From the IMG/VR virus record IMGVR_UViG_3300006101_000015, positions 1-54,602 of that record: DNA of 54,602 nt; one strand, 5' to 3'. Below are positions 23,199 to 33,600 of this stretch, in pieces (within the stretch, counting starts at the first letter, position 1; each line of letters opens with the position of its first letter). The notes under the pieces were generated by a model. The model saw only the letters and a list, made by a program, of their open reading frames with translations, was not told the DNA's origin and did not search any database. Position numbers and translations under genes: made by a program. The stretch comes from a virus.

Positions 23199-24977
23199 AT
23201 GGCTAATAGTTCTTTTAATTTAACATCTCTTGATTTTGATACTCTTAAATCTAGTTTACAAACATATCTACAGTCACAAACTATTTTTCAAGATTATGAT
23301 TTTACTGGTTCGAATATGAATGTCCTTTTAGACGTTCTTTCGTATAATACATATTTAAATTCATTTTATCTTAATATGGTTGCTGCTGAAAGTTTTCTTG
23401 ATAGCGCACAATTAAGAGATAGTGTTGTTTCGCATGCCAAAGAATTAAATTATATTCCATCATCGGCAACTTCTGCTGAAGCTGTTGTTAATTTGTCATT
23501 TGATACTACTGGTATTACAACTGGCTCGTTTGTAATACCAAAAGGTACTTCTTTTTCTGGTACGAATTCTAACGGTTCATTTACATTTTCAACTAATACT
23601 AATCTAACATCAATATCTTCATCGAATACATTTACGTTTAGTAACGTGTCAATCTATGAAGGCACATATATCAACGAATCATTTATTGTTGATTATACTC
23701 AACTATCTCAAAGATTTATTCTTTCGAATGCATCGGTTGATACTGGAAGTATAGCTGTTACTGTTTCAGAAAACAACGGAAGCAATAATATAATCTATAC
23801 ACAGGCGACTAGTCTATTTGGATTAAACTCTAATTCAACGGTATATTTTTTACAAGCTGCTCAAAATGGCCAATATGAAATCGTATTTGGCGATGGAGTT
23901 TTTGGCGACTATCCTCTAAACACTTCTGTTATTATCATCACATATAGAATTACAAAAGGTTCATCAGGTAGTGGTGTTTCTACATTTTTCTTAAATCAAG
24001 ATCTCGGTTCGTATAATGGCGGTACAGCTATATCTACTGTTACTACTGTTTCAAATAGTTCAAACGGTTCTGATCCAGAAAGTATTGAGTCAATTCGTTT
24101 TAGAGCACCTCGTTCATACCAAGTTCAGGATAGAGCTGTAACAACCAGCGATTATAAAACATTAATTCTTGATAACTTTAATGATGTTGAAGATGTAAAC
24201 GTATTCGGAGGAGAAACTCTTCCTAATCCAGAGTATGGTGTAGTTTATATTTCACCTTCGACATACAGTGGAGCACCACTTGCTAATCAAAGAAAAGCTG
24301 ACATATTAACATATCTTTTAACAAAAAAAGTAATTAATATCACAAATAAAATTATCGATCCTAATTATGTTTACATAGTTCCAACGGTTGTTATAAATGT
24401 CAATTTTACGAATACTTCATTAACACCAGTTGATTTTCAATCAGCTGTATTGAATAGTATTTCTAATTTTAATTTAACATATCTTCAAAAATTCGATACT
24501 ACATTTAGATATTCTAAATTGCTTGAGGCTATCGATAATACGAATTCGAGTATTAATGGCAATTTAACATCGATACAAATTTATAAATTGCTAGAGCCTA
24601 CTCTTAATACTGTTACTTCATTAACAACTTCTTTTGGTAATGAACTTAATATGGGAAGTATTACAAGTAGCAGTTTTATTTTAACTGATGGTAATACATA
24701 CCAGATTACCGATGTTAATCCAAATGCTGTTGGAATTACTGGAATTTTATACTTAAAACAAATTACAACAAATAATACTCAAAATTATATAAATGTCGGA
24801 ACAATCGATTATATGAGCGGTACTTTAAGTATTAAAAATATAACAGTTTATAGTTTCATAGATGGTATTGGTATAAAAGTATTTGCAACTTCTACGTATA
24901 ATGATATTATCGGCAATTCGAATAATATTGTAGAAATCGATTTGGGTTCAACTACTGTAATGGTAAATGCTGTATAA
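23199..24977 (+). CDS. 6: Baseplate wedge subunit gp6 (J-like)
   Basis: This 592-aa protein (T4 gp6 660 aa) has the hallmark N-terminus LDFDTLKSSLQTYLQSQTIF, NMNVLLDVLSYNTYLNSFYL and AESFLDSAQLRDSVVSHAKE, where residues 35-85 form the helical core. The central FGDGVFGDYPLNTSVIIITY and APRSYQVQDRAVTTSDYKTL are the baseplate J-like signatures. T4 gp6 dimers form the inner ring that joins wedges and expands on infection. The C-terminal part is beta-rich with more Asn and Ser. The gene overlaps the next start as TAATG. Confidence 0.88.
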   Translation: MANSSFNLTSLDFDTLKSSLQTYLQSQTIFQDYDFTGSNMNVLLDVLSYNTYLNSFYLNMVAAESFLDSAQLRDSVVSHAKELNYIPSSATSAEAVVNLSFDTTGITTGSFVIPKGTSFSGTNSNGSFTFSTNTNLTSISSSNTFTFSNVSIYEGTYINESFIVDYTQLSQRFILSNASVDTGSIAVTVSENNGSNNIIYTQATSLFGLNSNSTVYFLQAAQNGQYEIVFGDGVFGDYPLNTSVIIITYRITKGSSGSGVSTFFLNQDLGSYNGGTAISTVTTVSNSSNGSDPESIESIRFRAPRSYQVQDRAVTTSDYKTLILDNFNDVEDVNVFGGETLPNPEYGVVYISPSTYSGAPLANQRKADILTYLLTKKVINITNKIIDPNYVYIVPTVVINVNFTNTSLTPVDFQSAVLNSISNFNLTYLQKFDTTFRYSKLLEAIDNTNSSINGNLTSIQIYKLLEPTLNTVTSLTTSFGNELNMGSITSSSFILTDGNTYQITDVNPNAVGITGILYLKQITTNNTQNYINVGTIDYMSGTLSIKNITVYSFIDGIGIKVFATSTYNDIIGNSNNIVEIDLGSTTVMVNAV

Positions 24978-27019
24978 TGCAAATTTCAAAGATAATATCT
25001 CCATTAATTGCTTCTCAATTTCCAGCGTTTTATAAAACACAGGGACCGAATTTCATTGCATTTATTGAAAGTTATTATCAGTGGCTCGAAGAGATAGGTC
25101 AAGTTACATTCGAAGCTAGATCGATGCTTGAGTATACTGATATCGATACAACTCTACCTAAGTTCATTCAATACTTTAAAGACAAGTATATTCAATCACT
25201 CCCAATATCTATTATAGCGGATCCTAAACTTTTAGTCAAGCATATTATTGACTTATATAGATCAAAAGGCACAGATAATTCATACAGACTTTTATTCCGT
25301 ATGTTGTTCAATGAAGATATTGACATTTATATTCCTGGAAATTATCTTTTTAAATCATCAGATGCAGTTTGGAATATCCCAAGATATATTGAAGTAACGA
25401 ATTTTTCAAATTTACAGCAATTAGTTGGTTATGAAATTTATAGTAGTTCTGGCGCGACAGCTGTCGTCGAAAGTTATTTTAAAAAAACAGTTAATCAAAA
25501 AACAGTAAATATTTTATTCTTATCAAATTTAAACGGCACATTTAAATACGACGATCAAATATTTTCACGTCAGTTTCCTAATATTACTGTTAGCAATGCA
25601 CCGATTATAATTGGGTCTCTTTCGGCTATTGCTATAACAAGCGGCGGAGCAAATTATAAAACTGGCGATCTGTTGACAGTTCAGGGCAGCGGCACTGGCG
25701 GTGTTGCGCAAGTTGTTGCGACTCAAGTTGACAATGGTAAAGTTTCATTCACTCTTGTTAATGGCGGTTATGGATATGGCACAGATGCTGTTGTTACAGT
25801 AACAGGCGGTTATGGTTCTGGTGCTACGTTTAAAGTTGGCGGCATCACAAATATTCAAATTTTTAACTATAATACTGATATTATAAACAACGTATATAAT
25901 ACTGTACTTGATATTAGTACTGAAGGTTTTTCAATTAATACTGTATCTTCTACAGGAGCTTTTACAAATAACGAATTGGTAACTGCATCCGCAAATGTTA
26001 AACATCTAGATGTTTCATATATTTCTGGATCTATATCAAATGGCGAATCGATATCAAATACATCACTTGGGATTTCAGGATTAACAGTTTATAATTCTGA
26101 CGGATCTATGTTATACATTACAGGTACCGATACAAATTTAAACAACGCTAATGTTGTTCCAGGAACTTATTTGATAAGTAATACAACAGGATCCGTTGTT
26201 AAAGTAAATGCAACATTTCCTAAAGTTACAGTTACTGGTAATGGTGTTGTAAATGCTGTAGTATCTAATACGACATTAGTAACAGTGTTTAATTCTACCA
26301 ATACTATTGGTTATTTTATTCCAGGAAGTACTCTTACGGGTCAAAGCTCTGGAAAAACTGCAGTTGTTTCTGCTGTTAATAGATTAACAGATTGGAATTA
26401 TTTTCCAGCAAATCCATCAGCTAGTAATTTAGATACAAAAATATTTAATGCATTAAATATTATTGCAAAACAAATTGGTCAGATAACTTATATTAATGGC
26501 GTGAATCCAGGAGTTGGTTATTCCGCAAATCCTACTGTTACAATAGTAGAACCATATGTTGCCGATGTTGGTATACCTGATGGATTTGGCGGTGTTTGGG
26601 GAAAAAATGCTACTGTTACTGCAGTAGCAGGTATTTCGTCTGGCGTTGTTTCTGCTGTAAAAATAGTTGACTCTGGATTCGGTTATAACCCAGAAGAATA
26701 TATAAATTTAGTAAGCACAAATAATGTTTCATCAATAACAGGTTTTGCTATAGTTGATAAAGATGGCGCTGGGCAAGGTTTTTATGAAAATAATAGTGGT
26801 TTTACTAGCGATACTATATATCTTCAGGATGACGAATTTTATCAAGTTTATTCGTATCAAATTATCGCAACAAGAATGATTGATACATATGAAAAATTCG
26901 TAAGAGATTTAGTTCATCCATCAGGTGTTGCTCTTTACGGAAAATTTTCTGTTGTTAGTAATATAACAAATCAAGAATCAGCACCAGTATCTTTCTCACT
27001 TGTCCAAACAACATCATAA
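24977..27019 (+). CDS. Baseplate wedge protein, gp7-like by position
   Basis: The N-terminal 130 residues of this 680-aa protein are helical and distinctive: QISKIISPLIASQFPAFYKT, FIAFIESYYQWLEEIGQ, then DLYRSKGTDNSYRLLFRMLF. This is a tail-protein-I-like segment found in marine T4-like baseplate proteins. The remainder is built from beta repeats: AITSGGANYKTGDLLTVQGS and VNGGYGYGTDAVVTVTGGYG (about 217-285), two copies of the wedge domain near 320-400, and GVNPGVGYSANPTVTIVEP near 510. The end (YQIIATRMIDTYEKFVRDLV) returns to helix. T4 gp7 is longer (1032 aa), so the gp7 name rests on its place between gp6 and the gp8-like gene. Confidence 0.55.
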   Translation: MQISKIISPLIASQFPAFYKTQGPNFIAFIESYYQWLEEIGQVTFEARSMLEYTDIDTTLPKFIQYFKDKYIQSLPISIIADPKLLVKHIIDLYRSKGTDNSYRLLFRMLFNEDIDIYIPGNYLFKSSDAVWNIPRYIEVTNFSNLQQLVGYEIYSSSGATAVVESYFKKTVNQKTVNILFLSNLNGTFKYDDQIFSRQFPNITVSNAPIIIGSLSAIAITSGGANYKTGDLLTVQGSGTGGVAQVVATQVDNGKVSFTLVNGGYGYGTDAVVTVTGGYGSGATFKVGGITNIQIFNYNTDIINNVYNTVLDISTEGFSINTVSSTGAFTNNELVTASANVKHLDVSYISGSISNGESISNTSLGISGLTVYNSDGSMLYITGTDTNLNNANVVPGTYLISNTTGSVVKVNATFPKVTVTGNGVVNAVVSNTTLVTVFNSTNTIGYFIPGSTLTGQSSGKTAVVSAVNRLTDWNYFPANPSASNLDTKIFNALNIIAKQIGQITYINGVNPGVGYSANPTVTIVEPYVADVGIPDGFGGVWGKNATVTAVAGISSGVVSAVKIVDSGFGYNPEEYINLVSTNNVSSITGFAIVDKDGAGQGFYENNSGFTSDTIYLQDDEFYQVYSYQIIATRMIDTYEKFVRDLVHPSGVALYGKFSVVSNITNQESAPVSFSLVQTTS

Positions 27020-27022
27020 ATA
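27015..27022 (+). promoter_or_regulatory. Late-promoter-like octamer CATAAATA
   Basis: A 7/8 match to TATAAATA contains the stop codon of the gp7-like gene, 27 bases before the start of the gp8-like gene. Confidence 0.5.
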
Positions 27023-27049
27023 TAACAATAAACAACCGTTGGAATTAAA

Positions 27050-30000
27050 ATGGCAGTACTAACTATTCACCAATATCTTGATGCTGTAAATTCGTTTATT
27101 ACAAACATAACGAATTCTAGAAAAGCATATTTTATGTATTTTGGCAAACCAACACCGTGGACGGATGCGAATGGTCAAATTAATGATTCGAATGTTCTTG
27201 TAGCAAATGCTTCGGTTTCTCAACACGAATCAGTAATTTATGATGACCTTACTTTTGGTTTAAGAATCAGTAACAATAATATCATTCAAATGATTCCTAG
27301 ATATGACTGGGCTAATAATACATATTTTGATAGATATGATCAAAATGATGGTAATATGTATTCTAAAAAGTTTTTCGTTGTTACGGACAATTACGAAGTT
27401 TATAAAGTAATCGATAATAATAATGGTGCCAACTCAACAGTAAAACCATCTCTCACAACTCCATATGGTACATTTAATACATCTGATGGGTATACGTGGA
27501 AATATATGTATAGCATTAGTACTAATGCTAATACTAATTTCACATCAAACACATACATTCCAGTAACGCCAAATGCAAACGTAACTTCAAATGCTGTCGG
27601 AGGAACTATCGACGTTATTCGTGTTACTGCTGGCGGTAATAATTATCAAACATATTATTCTGGATATTTAACATCAACTGTTAATAATCACACAGTAAGT
27701 ATCGATAGTGGAGCATCTCCATATAATGATTACTATACTGGTTCATCGATGTATTTAAATGCTGGTTTCGGTGCGGGACAAGTTAGTAAAATTACAAAAT
27801 ATGATGGACTTAACAAATTAGTTACTGTAACACCTGCATTTAACACTTATGCCGTATTCAATTTATCAGCACAAACTGGTTCTATTTCTGTTGGAAATAT
27901 TTTAACTCAAAATATCGACAGCATTGCTTACTATTATCCTCAAGGAATTTTTCAAGTTGGCGATACAATTATTCAAACAGATACTGGTGCAAATGGTACA
28001 ATTATAACTGCCAATTCAACAGTTCTTAAAGTTGTTCGTAATAGTGGCGCAAACGTATTTTCTCTTAATATTCCTATCTATGATACTACTCAAGGCGGAT
28101 CGATACAATCAGGTACTGCTACTGTCCAGCCATTTCAAGTATTAAATATAACTTCGAATACTGGCGCATTTACAGTTGGCGAAACAATTTATCAAAGTAA
28201 CGGTTCTGCCAATACAGCAAATGGTATTGTTTTTAGTTCGAATAGTTCTACAATTTATGTTGGCAAATCAACTGGTTCTTGGTCAAATTCTTATCAAGCT
28301 AAAGGTGTTAGTTCTAGTTCGAATGCGGTTATTAATACTGTATCGACAAGCAATAATGGTTTAAGTTACGTTTATATTTCAACTGGAACAGCGAATACTA
28401 CATTTTCTGTAAATAATTATATTCGTGTTGGTTCTAATGCAAATACTAATATGCGAAGAATTACAGCTGTTAATACTACAGTTGTAACTACAGCAACTGC
28501 ATTTTCAAATACTCTTGTTGCTAATTCATATTATTTAATGCCTTATGCAGCCGACATATTATCGACCACATTAACTTCTGCAAATGCTTATATTTCGAAT
28601 ACAAATCTTAATGGTATCAATTTAACTTATAATAACGTAGCTACTATCGGTCAAAGTTTTATCATCGGTGAAAAAATAGACCAAGTAGATATTAACAATA
28701 TCTATCAAGGTGCAAATGCTATTATATCATATGCTAATTCATCGACACTTATCCTTAGCAATGTAAATGGAACAATTACTCCTGGACTTTTTGTAAGAGG
28801 CGAATCGTCATTACAAAAAGCATCTATTGTTTCTCAAATTAGTTATCCTAATATAACAACTACTGCTCCTACTGGAACTTTTGTTCTTGGGCAAACTCTT
28901 ACTGCTAGAGATTCATCAACTTATGTTTCTCTTGGAACTGCTAATTTAATTTCATATTACACGATTCCAAATGCTCTTACTCAATATATAATTTCACCGA
29001 CAGTAACGGTTACTGGAGATGGATCGAATGCATCGGCATATACAGTTGTTAATACTGCAACGAATTCTACAAATAACATTCAGCAAATTGTAGTAATTAA
29101 TCCTGGATCTAATTACTCTAATGCTACAATTGCAATCTCAGCTAATTCGAATTATGGTAGTGGTGCAAAAGCTGCTCCTACTATTTCGCCAGCAACTGGT
29201 CATGGCTCAAATACATATTCTGAACTTGGCGCATCGTATGTTGGCATAACTGTTAATATCGCTAATGGTTCAACTCAAGGATATACTTTCCCAGTATATG
29301 GCAAATATCGTAAAGTTGGTATTTTAGAAGATCCGTTGTATAATGACATTACAGTAAATCTTAATAATTTTAATAGAGTAAAGTTGCAACTTACAAATGT
29401 TTCTGGCGTGTTTTCTAATAACGAAAGCGTGTTGCAATTAGGTAATATGGAAATGAATGGATTAAATATCTCTTCTAATACAGGTCCATTTACTCTTAAA
29501 GAAATAGTATATCAAAGTAATGGTTCTGCAAATACTGCATACGGAATCGTTTTTTCAGCCAATACTACTCAAATTGTTGTTAATCCTACAAATGGATATT
29601 TTGATACGTATCGCCAACTTAAAGGTGTTACTTCAGGATCAAATGCTGTAGTAAATACTATTTCTACAGTATTTTCAAATCAACAAACCGTTGGTGTTGG
29701 TATGGTTCTTTCATACACAGCTAATGTTGCTAATTCTACTCAAGGAACTCTTGTTCTTTATAATGCTCAAGGAACTTTTGCCGCAAATATGATGTTTGCT
29801 AACGGTGTTCCGTCAAACGATAATATTATCGGTATAAATTCTGGTTCTACAGCCAACGTAGCTGCTCAAAATACGGTATATTTTAGTTTAATTTCTAATG
29901 TTGAAATTGTTACTGAAAACACTTCATTATCTACTGCTCAAATTGTTGCATTGAATACTAACACTCAAATCGCTTTATCGAATGTTGAAGGTACATTTAC

Positions 30001-30661
30001 TTCTAATAGTTATATCACTGATTTTCTTACTGGTGCTCAGGCTAATGTAACTTCACTTTATGGTTCTAATAATACGATTAATGTTACAAATATATTCGGT
30101 CAATATTTTAATCAAACATTAAGAATGCCATTAACTTCGAATACTTTACCATTTCAACAATTTGAAGTGCTAACTCAAGCTAGCACTAATGCTTATGGTA
30201 CTATTATTTCAACAAATAATGATGTTGATATTGTATATACTGGAGCGAATGGTACATTTAATGTCGGAGATATTATCTCGAGCCAAAATGCAAGTTCAAA
30301 TGGTACGGGTATCGTTACATTCGCGAATACTACATATTTGAGAGTGACAGCAAAGAATAAATCATTTGCGAATGGAGACATCTTTAAAAATATACTAAAT
30401 ACAGGTGCAACTATAGCTAATGTTTATACTGTTTTAGTATTAAATAATATCGGTGGACCAAATAGATTCCAGAGTGGAATATTATCTGCTAATATGGTTG
30501 GTTCTAATTCTGGGGCAATAGGATTAAATACAGTTAATAATAGTATCGTTTATCCTGATCTTGTAAGACTCTCTGGTGACGTTATCTATCTTGAAAATTT
30601 TGCACCCGTTACTTTATCAAATACTTCTACTGAAGTTGTTAAAATAGTTATTCAGTTCTAA
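27050..30661 (+). CDS. 8: Large baseplate wedge protein with gp8-like N-terminus
   Basis: The first 190 residues of this 1203-aa protein match T4 gp8 in pattern: KAYFMYFGKPTPWTDANGQ, MIPRYDWANNTYFDRYDQND, then FFVVTDNYEVYKVIDNNNGA and TSDGYTWKYMYSIST. T4 gp8 is only 334 aa. The remaining thousand residues are repeated beta domains. The best are two copies of the wedge domain near residues 364-440 and 804-880, each with YQSNGSANTA then GIVFS, plus several looser copies and an INPGSNYSNATIAISANSNY module near 685. The C-terminus (SGDVIYLENFAPVTLSNTST) ends in a beta strand cluster. The enlargement suggests that this wedge carries extra connections to fibres. Start supported by TTGGA. Confidence 0.65.
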   Translation: MAVLTIHQYLDAVNSFITNITNSRKAYFMYFGKPTPWTDANGQINDSNVLVANASVSQHESVIYDDLTFGLRISNNNIIQMIPRYDWANNTYFDRYDQNDGNMYSKKFFVVTDNYEVYKVIDNNNGANSTVKPSLTTPYGTFNTSDGYTWKYMYSISTNANTNFTSNTYIPVTPNANVTSNAVGGTIDVIRVTAGGNNYQTYYSGYLTSTVNNHTVSIDSGASPYNDYYTGSSMYLNAGFGAGQVSKITKYDGLNKLVTVTPAFNTYAVFNLSAQTGSISVGNILTQNIDSIAYYYPQGIFQVGDTIIQTDTGANGTIITANSTVLKVVRNSGANVFSLNIPIYDTTQGGSIQSGTATVQPFQVLNITSNTGAFTVGETIYQSNGSANTANGIVFSSNSSTIYVGKSTGSWSNSYQAKGVSSSSNAVINTVSTSNNGLSYVYISTGTANTTFSVNNYIRVGSNANTNMRRITAVNTTVVTTATAFSNTLVANSYYLMPYAADILSTTLTSANAYISNTNLNGINLTYNNVATIGQSFIIGEKIDQVDINNIYQGANAIISYANSSTLILSNVNGTITPGLFVRGESSLQKASIVSQISYPNITTTAPTGTFVLGQTLTARDSSTYVSLGTANLISYYTIPNALTQYIISPTVTVTGDGSNASAYTVVNTATNSTNNIQQIVVINPGSNYSNATIAISANSNYGSGAKAAPTISPATGHGSNTYSELGASYVGITVNIANGSTQGYTFPVYGKYRKVGILEDPLYNDITVNLNNFNRVKLQLTNVSGVFSNNESVLQLGNMEMNGLNISSNTGPFTLKEIVYQSNGSANTAYGIVFSANTTQIVVNPTNGYFDTYRQLKGVTSGSNAVVNTISTVFSNQQTVGVGMVLSYTANVANSTQGTLVLYNAQGTFAANMMFANGVPSNDNIIGINSGSTANVAAQNTVYFSLISNVEIVTENTSLSTAQIVALNTNTQIALSNVEGTFTSNSYITDFLTGAQANVTSLYGSNNTINVTNIFGQYFNQTLRMPLTSNTLPFQQFEVLTQASTNAYGTIISTNNDVDIVYTGANGTFNVGDIISSQNASSNGTGIVTFANTTYLRVTAKNKSFANGDIFKNILNTGATIANVYTVLVLNNIGGPNRFQSGILSANMVGSNSGAIGLNTVNNSIVYPDLVRLSGDVIYLENFAPVTLSNTSTEVVKIVIQF

Positions 30662-30674
30662 TACAGAGGAAAAT

Positions 30675-33600
30675 ATGACTCTACAAATTGATCTATCTCA
30701 GTCACCTTATTTTGACGATTTTAATGCTAATTCAAATTATTATCAAATTTTATATCGTCCTGGCGTTGCTGTTCAGACAAGAGAACTTAATGCTATGCAA
30801 TCGATCTTACAAGATCAGATTAGCAAATTTGGTAGAAATTTAATTAAAGATGGATCAGTAACTGAAGGTTGCGCATTTACATTCGATAACAATTATCAGT
30901 TTGTAAAAATTAATGATAACTATGCAAACGGTACAGCATTTACAATTAGCAATTTTATCGGTAATATTATCTATAACACAAACGGTCTAAAAGCCAGTAT
31001 TGTTAATGCAGTTCAAGGTTTTCAATCACAAGATCCATATCTTAATACTCTTTACGTTAAGTATATTAATACTGCAGTTTATTCGAACGGTTCGCCACAA
31101 TCAACATTTAATGCAAACGATACTCTTGTAATCGCAACTACAGCTAATGTTGCCGTTGGTAATGTTACTGTTGCCACTTCGGCTAATGGTGTTACTGGAG
31201 TAGGCTACGCATTTACAACGACAAGTGGTACTATTTTTAAAGATGGTTACTTCATTAACGTATTGCCACAAACTATCGTTATTGATGCATTCAATAATGC
31301 TCCTGATAATATTTCAGTTGGTTTTGAAGCAGTTGAAAATATTATTACACCACAAGCAAATTCCGCTCTTTATGATAATGCTTCTGGAACGCCAAATTAT
31401 CTTGCTCCTGGAGCACACAGACTCCAGCTTATTCCGACACTTGTTACTCGTCAAACAAATGCTGTTTCGAACACTATTTCGTTTTTCTCACTTTGCGATT
31501 TCGTTGCAGGTTATCCAGTTTCAATTAAAAATAATACTCAATTTGCTTCAATCGAAGATGAAATGGCTCGTCGTACGTATGAGACGAATGGAGATTTTAT
31601 CGTATCGCCTTTCGTTCTTTCGACTACTCCAAGAATCGAAACTAATACCGCAAGTAACAGCACCTATTCGAATACAACTTATCTTAATTTAATTTCTTCG
31701 GCTGGTGAAGGTTATGTTGAAGGATACAATGTAAATTTCCTAAACAATAATGTAACGCCATTAAGAAAAGCAACTGACCTCGCGCCATCCACTGGTGCTG
31801 TGGTAACTACAAATTATGGCTATTATACTATTGTTCAAGAATATGTTGGTGATTTTCAAACAAATACATTACAACAAGTTCAACTTCATAGTGTAGCAAA
31901 ACGTGCTATTTCTTCTGATTCGTTCCTTGGTGTTGGTTATTCTTCAACAACACAAATCGGTACTGCATACATCAGAGGCGTAGAAATTAATTCCGGTACT
32001 GCTGGTACTCCATCAGGTCAATATATTGTTTATCTATTCAATGTTCAGATGTATCCAGGGCAAAATTTTAGTAGTGTAAAAAGTATTATCAATTATAATT
32101 CAAGTTCGGTTAATGGTGTTGCTGATATTGTATTATCATTAGACAATACAGCCGTTATCCAACAATCTAATTATAACTCAATGATTTTCCCGTTTGGGCA
32201 AAAAGCTCTTTCTTCGAATGGATTTACAAATCAGCAATATGTATATCGCCGTGCTAATACATCTACATTTAGTACTTCAGGTATTATGACTGTTTCTGTT
32301 GGAGCTCCTAAAGGTTCGGCAACTGAAATATTTCAAGTTGAAGGAACTGAAACAGGAATTGGCACGTCAACATTTATTATCATACCAACTACTAATGGTA
32401 CTACTGCAAATAAAAATGGTAACGTGTCTGTAACAGCTTCTCAATCTAATGTTACTGCAGTTGGATCAACTGCATTTCTAACTGATTATTCGGTCGGTGA
32501 TTTTATTAGTGTTAATGGTCAAGTTAGACAAATTAATGTAATTTCAAATAATACATTAATGACTGTATCTAATACTTTTAGTAGCACAAATACAAACAGT
32601 AACCATTTTAAAATATTCCCAGCTGGTGTACCTTTAGATTTTACTAAAAGAGTTGGCGCGAATACGAGATCTATTGTTTCGACAGCTACTACTGCAACAT
32701 TTACTCTTGGTGAAAGTCTTACTGGAACTATGGGCGCAAATGTTTACTATGATATTTTAAGAGAAGCTACAGTTCCTGTTAAAAAAGTTTTAAAATCTAG
32801 CGTATATGTTGCTATTAACTGTGCTAGTCATTCAGCTGGTTCAAATGGTCCTTGGTCTTTAGGTCTTGCTGATGTTTATAGCATCAACGGTATCTATATT
32901 AATAACGGAACATTTAGTAATACAGTTACGAATAGTAGATCATTATTTTCTGTTGATAACGGGCAGAGAGATAACTATTACGGTCTTGCTCAAATATATG
33001 CACTCGGAAATAGTCTAACTACAAACTCAAGAATTCTTGTTGATGTTAGTATATTTACATATGACCAATCTCAAGGTGTTGGTTTCTTTAATGCAAATTC
33101 ATATCCGATTGATGATACTAATACTTCAAATACAACAGCTATTCAAACTCAACTTATTCCACAGTATAAATCAACTTCTGGAACAGTATACGATTTAAGA
33201 GATAGTATTGATTTTCGCCCTTGGGCAAATAACACTGCTAATACATTAGCTAATTCAACAAATTGGTCAACTGTAGCGACTATCAACCCTTCTGCCGTAT
33301 TAACATATTATATCGATCCTTCTTATGGTTCTTTTATTCCAACTCCAGACACTAATTATCAAGCGAATATTCAATCATATTATGCACGTACAGATATTGC
33401 GGTTATTACTACTTCTGGCCAATTCAAAGTATATGAGGGAAAACCATCAGTCAATCCTAGTTCTCCACAACCTCCGAATGGTACAATGACTCTTGGTATT
33501 GTTAATATTCCGCCATACCCTTCATTATCTACACCAGAAGCAAAAACTGCTAATAGATATGATTATGCTATTACATCTACGATTACTCAGCAAAAACGCT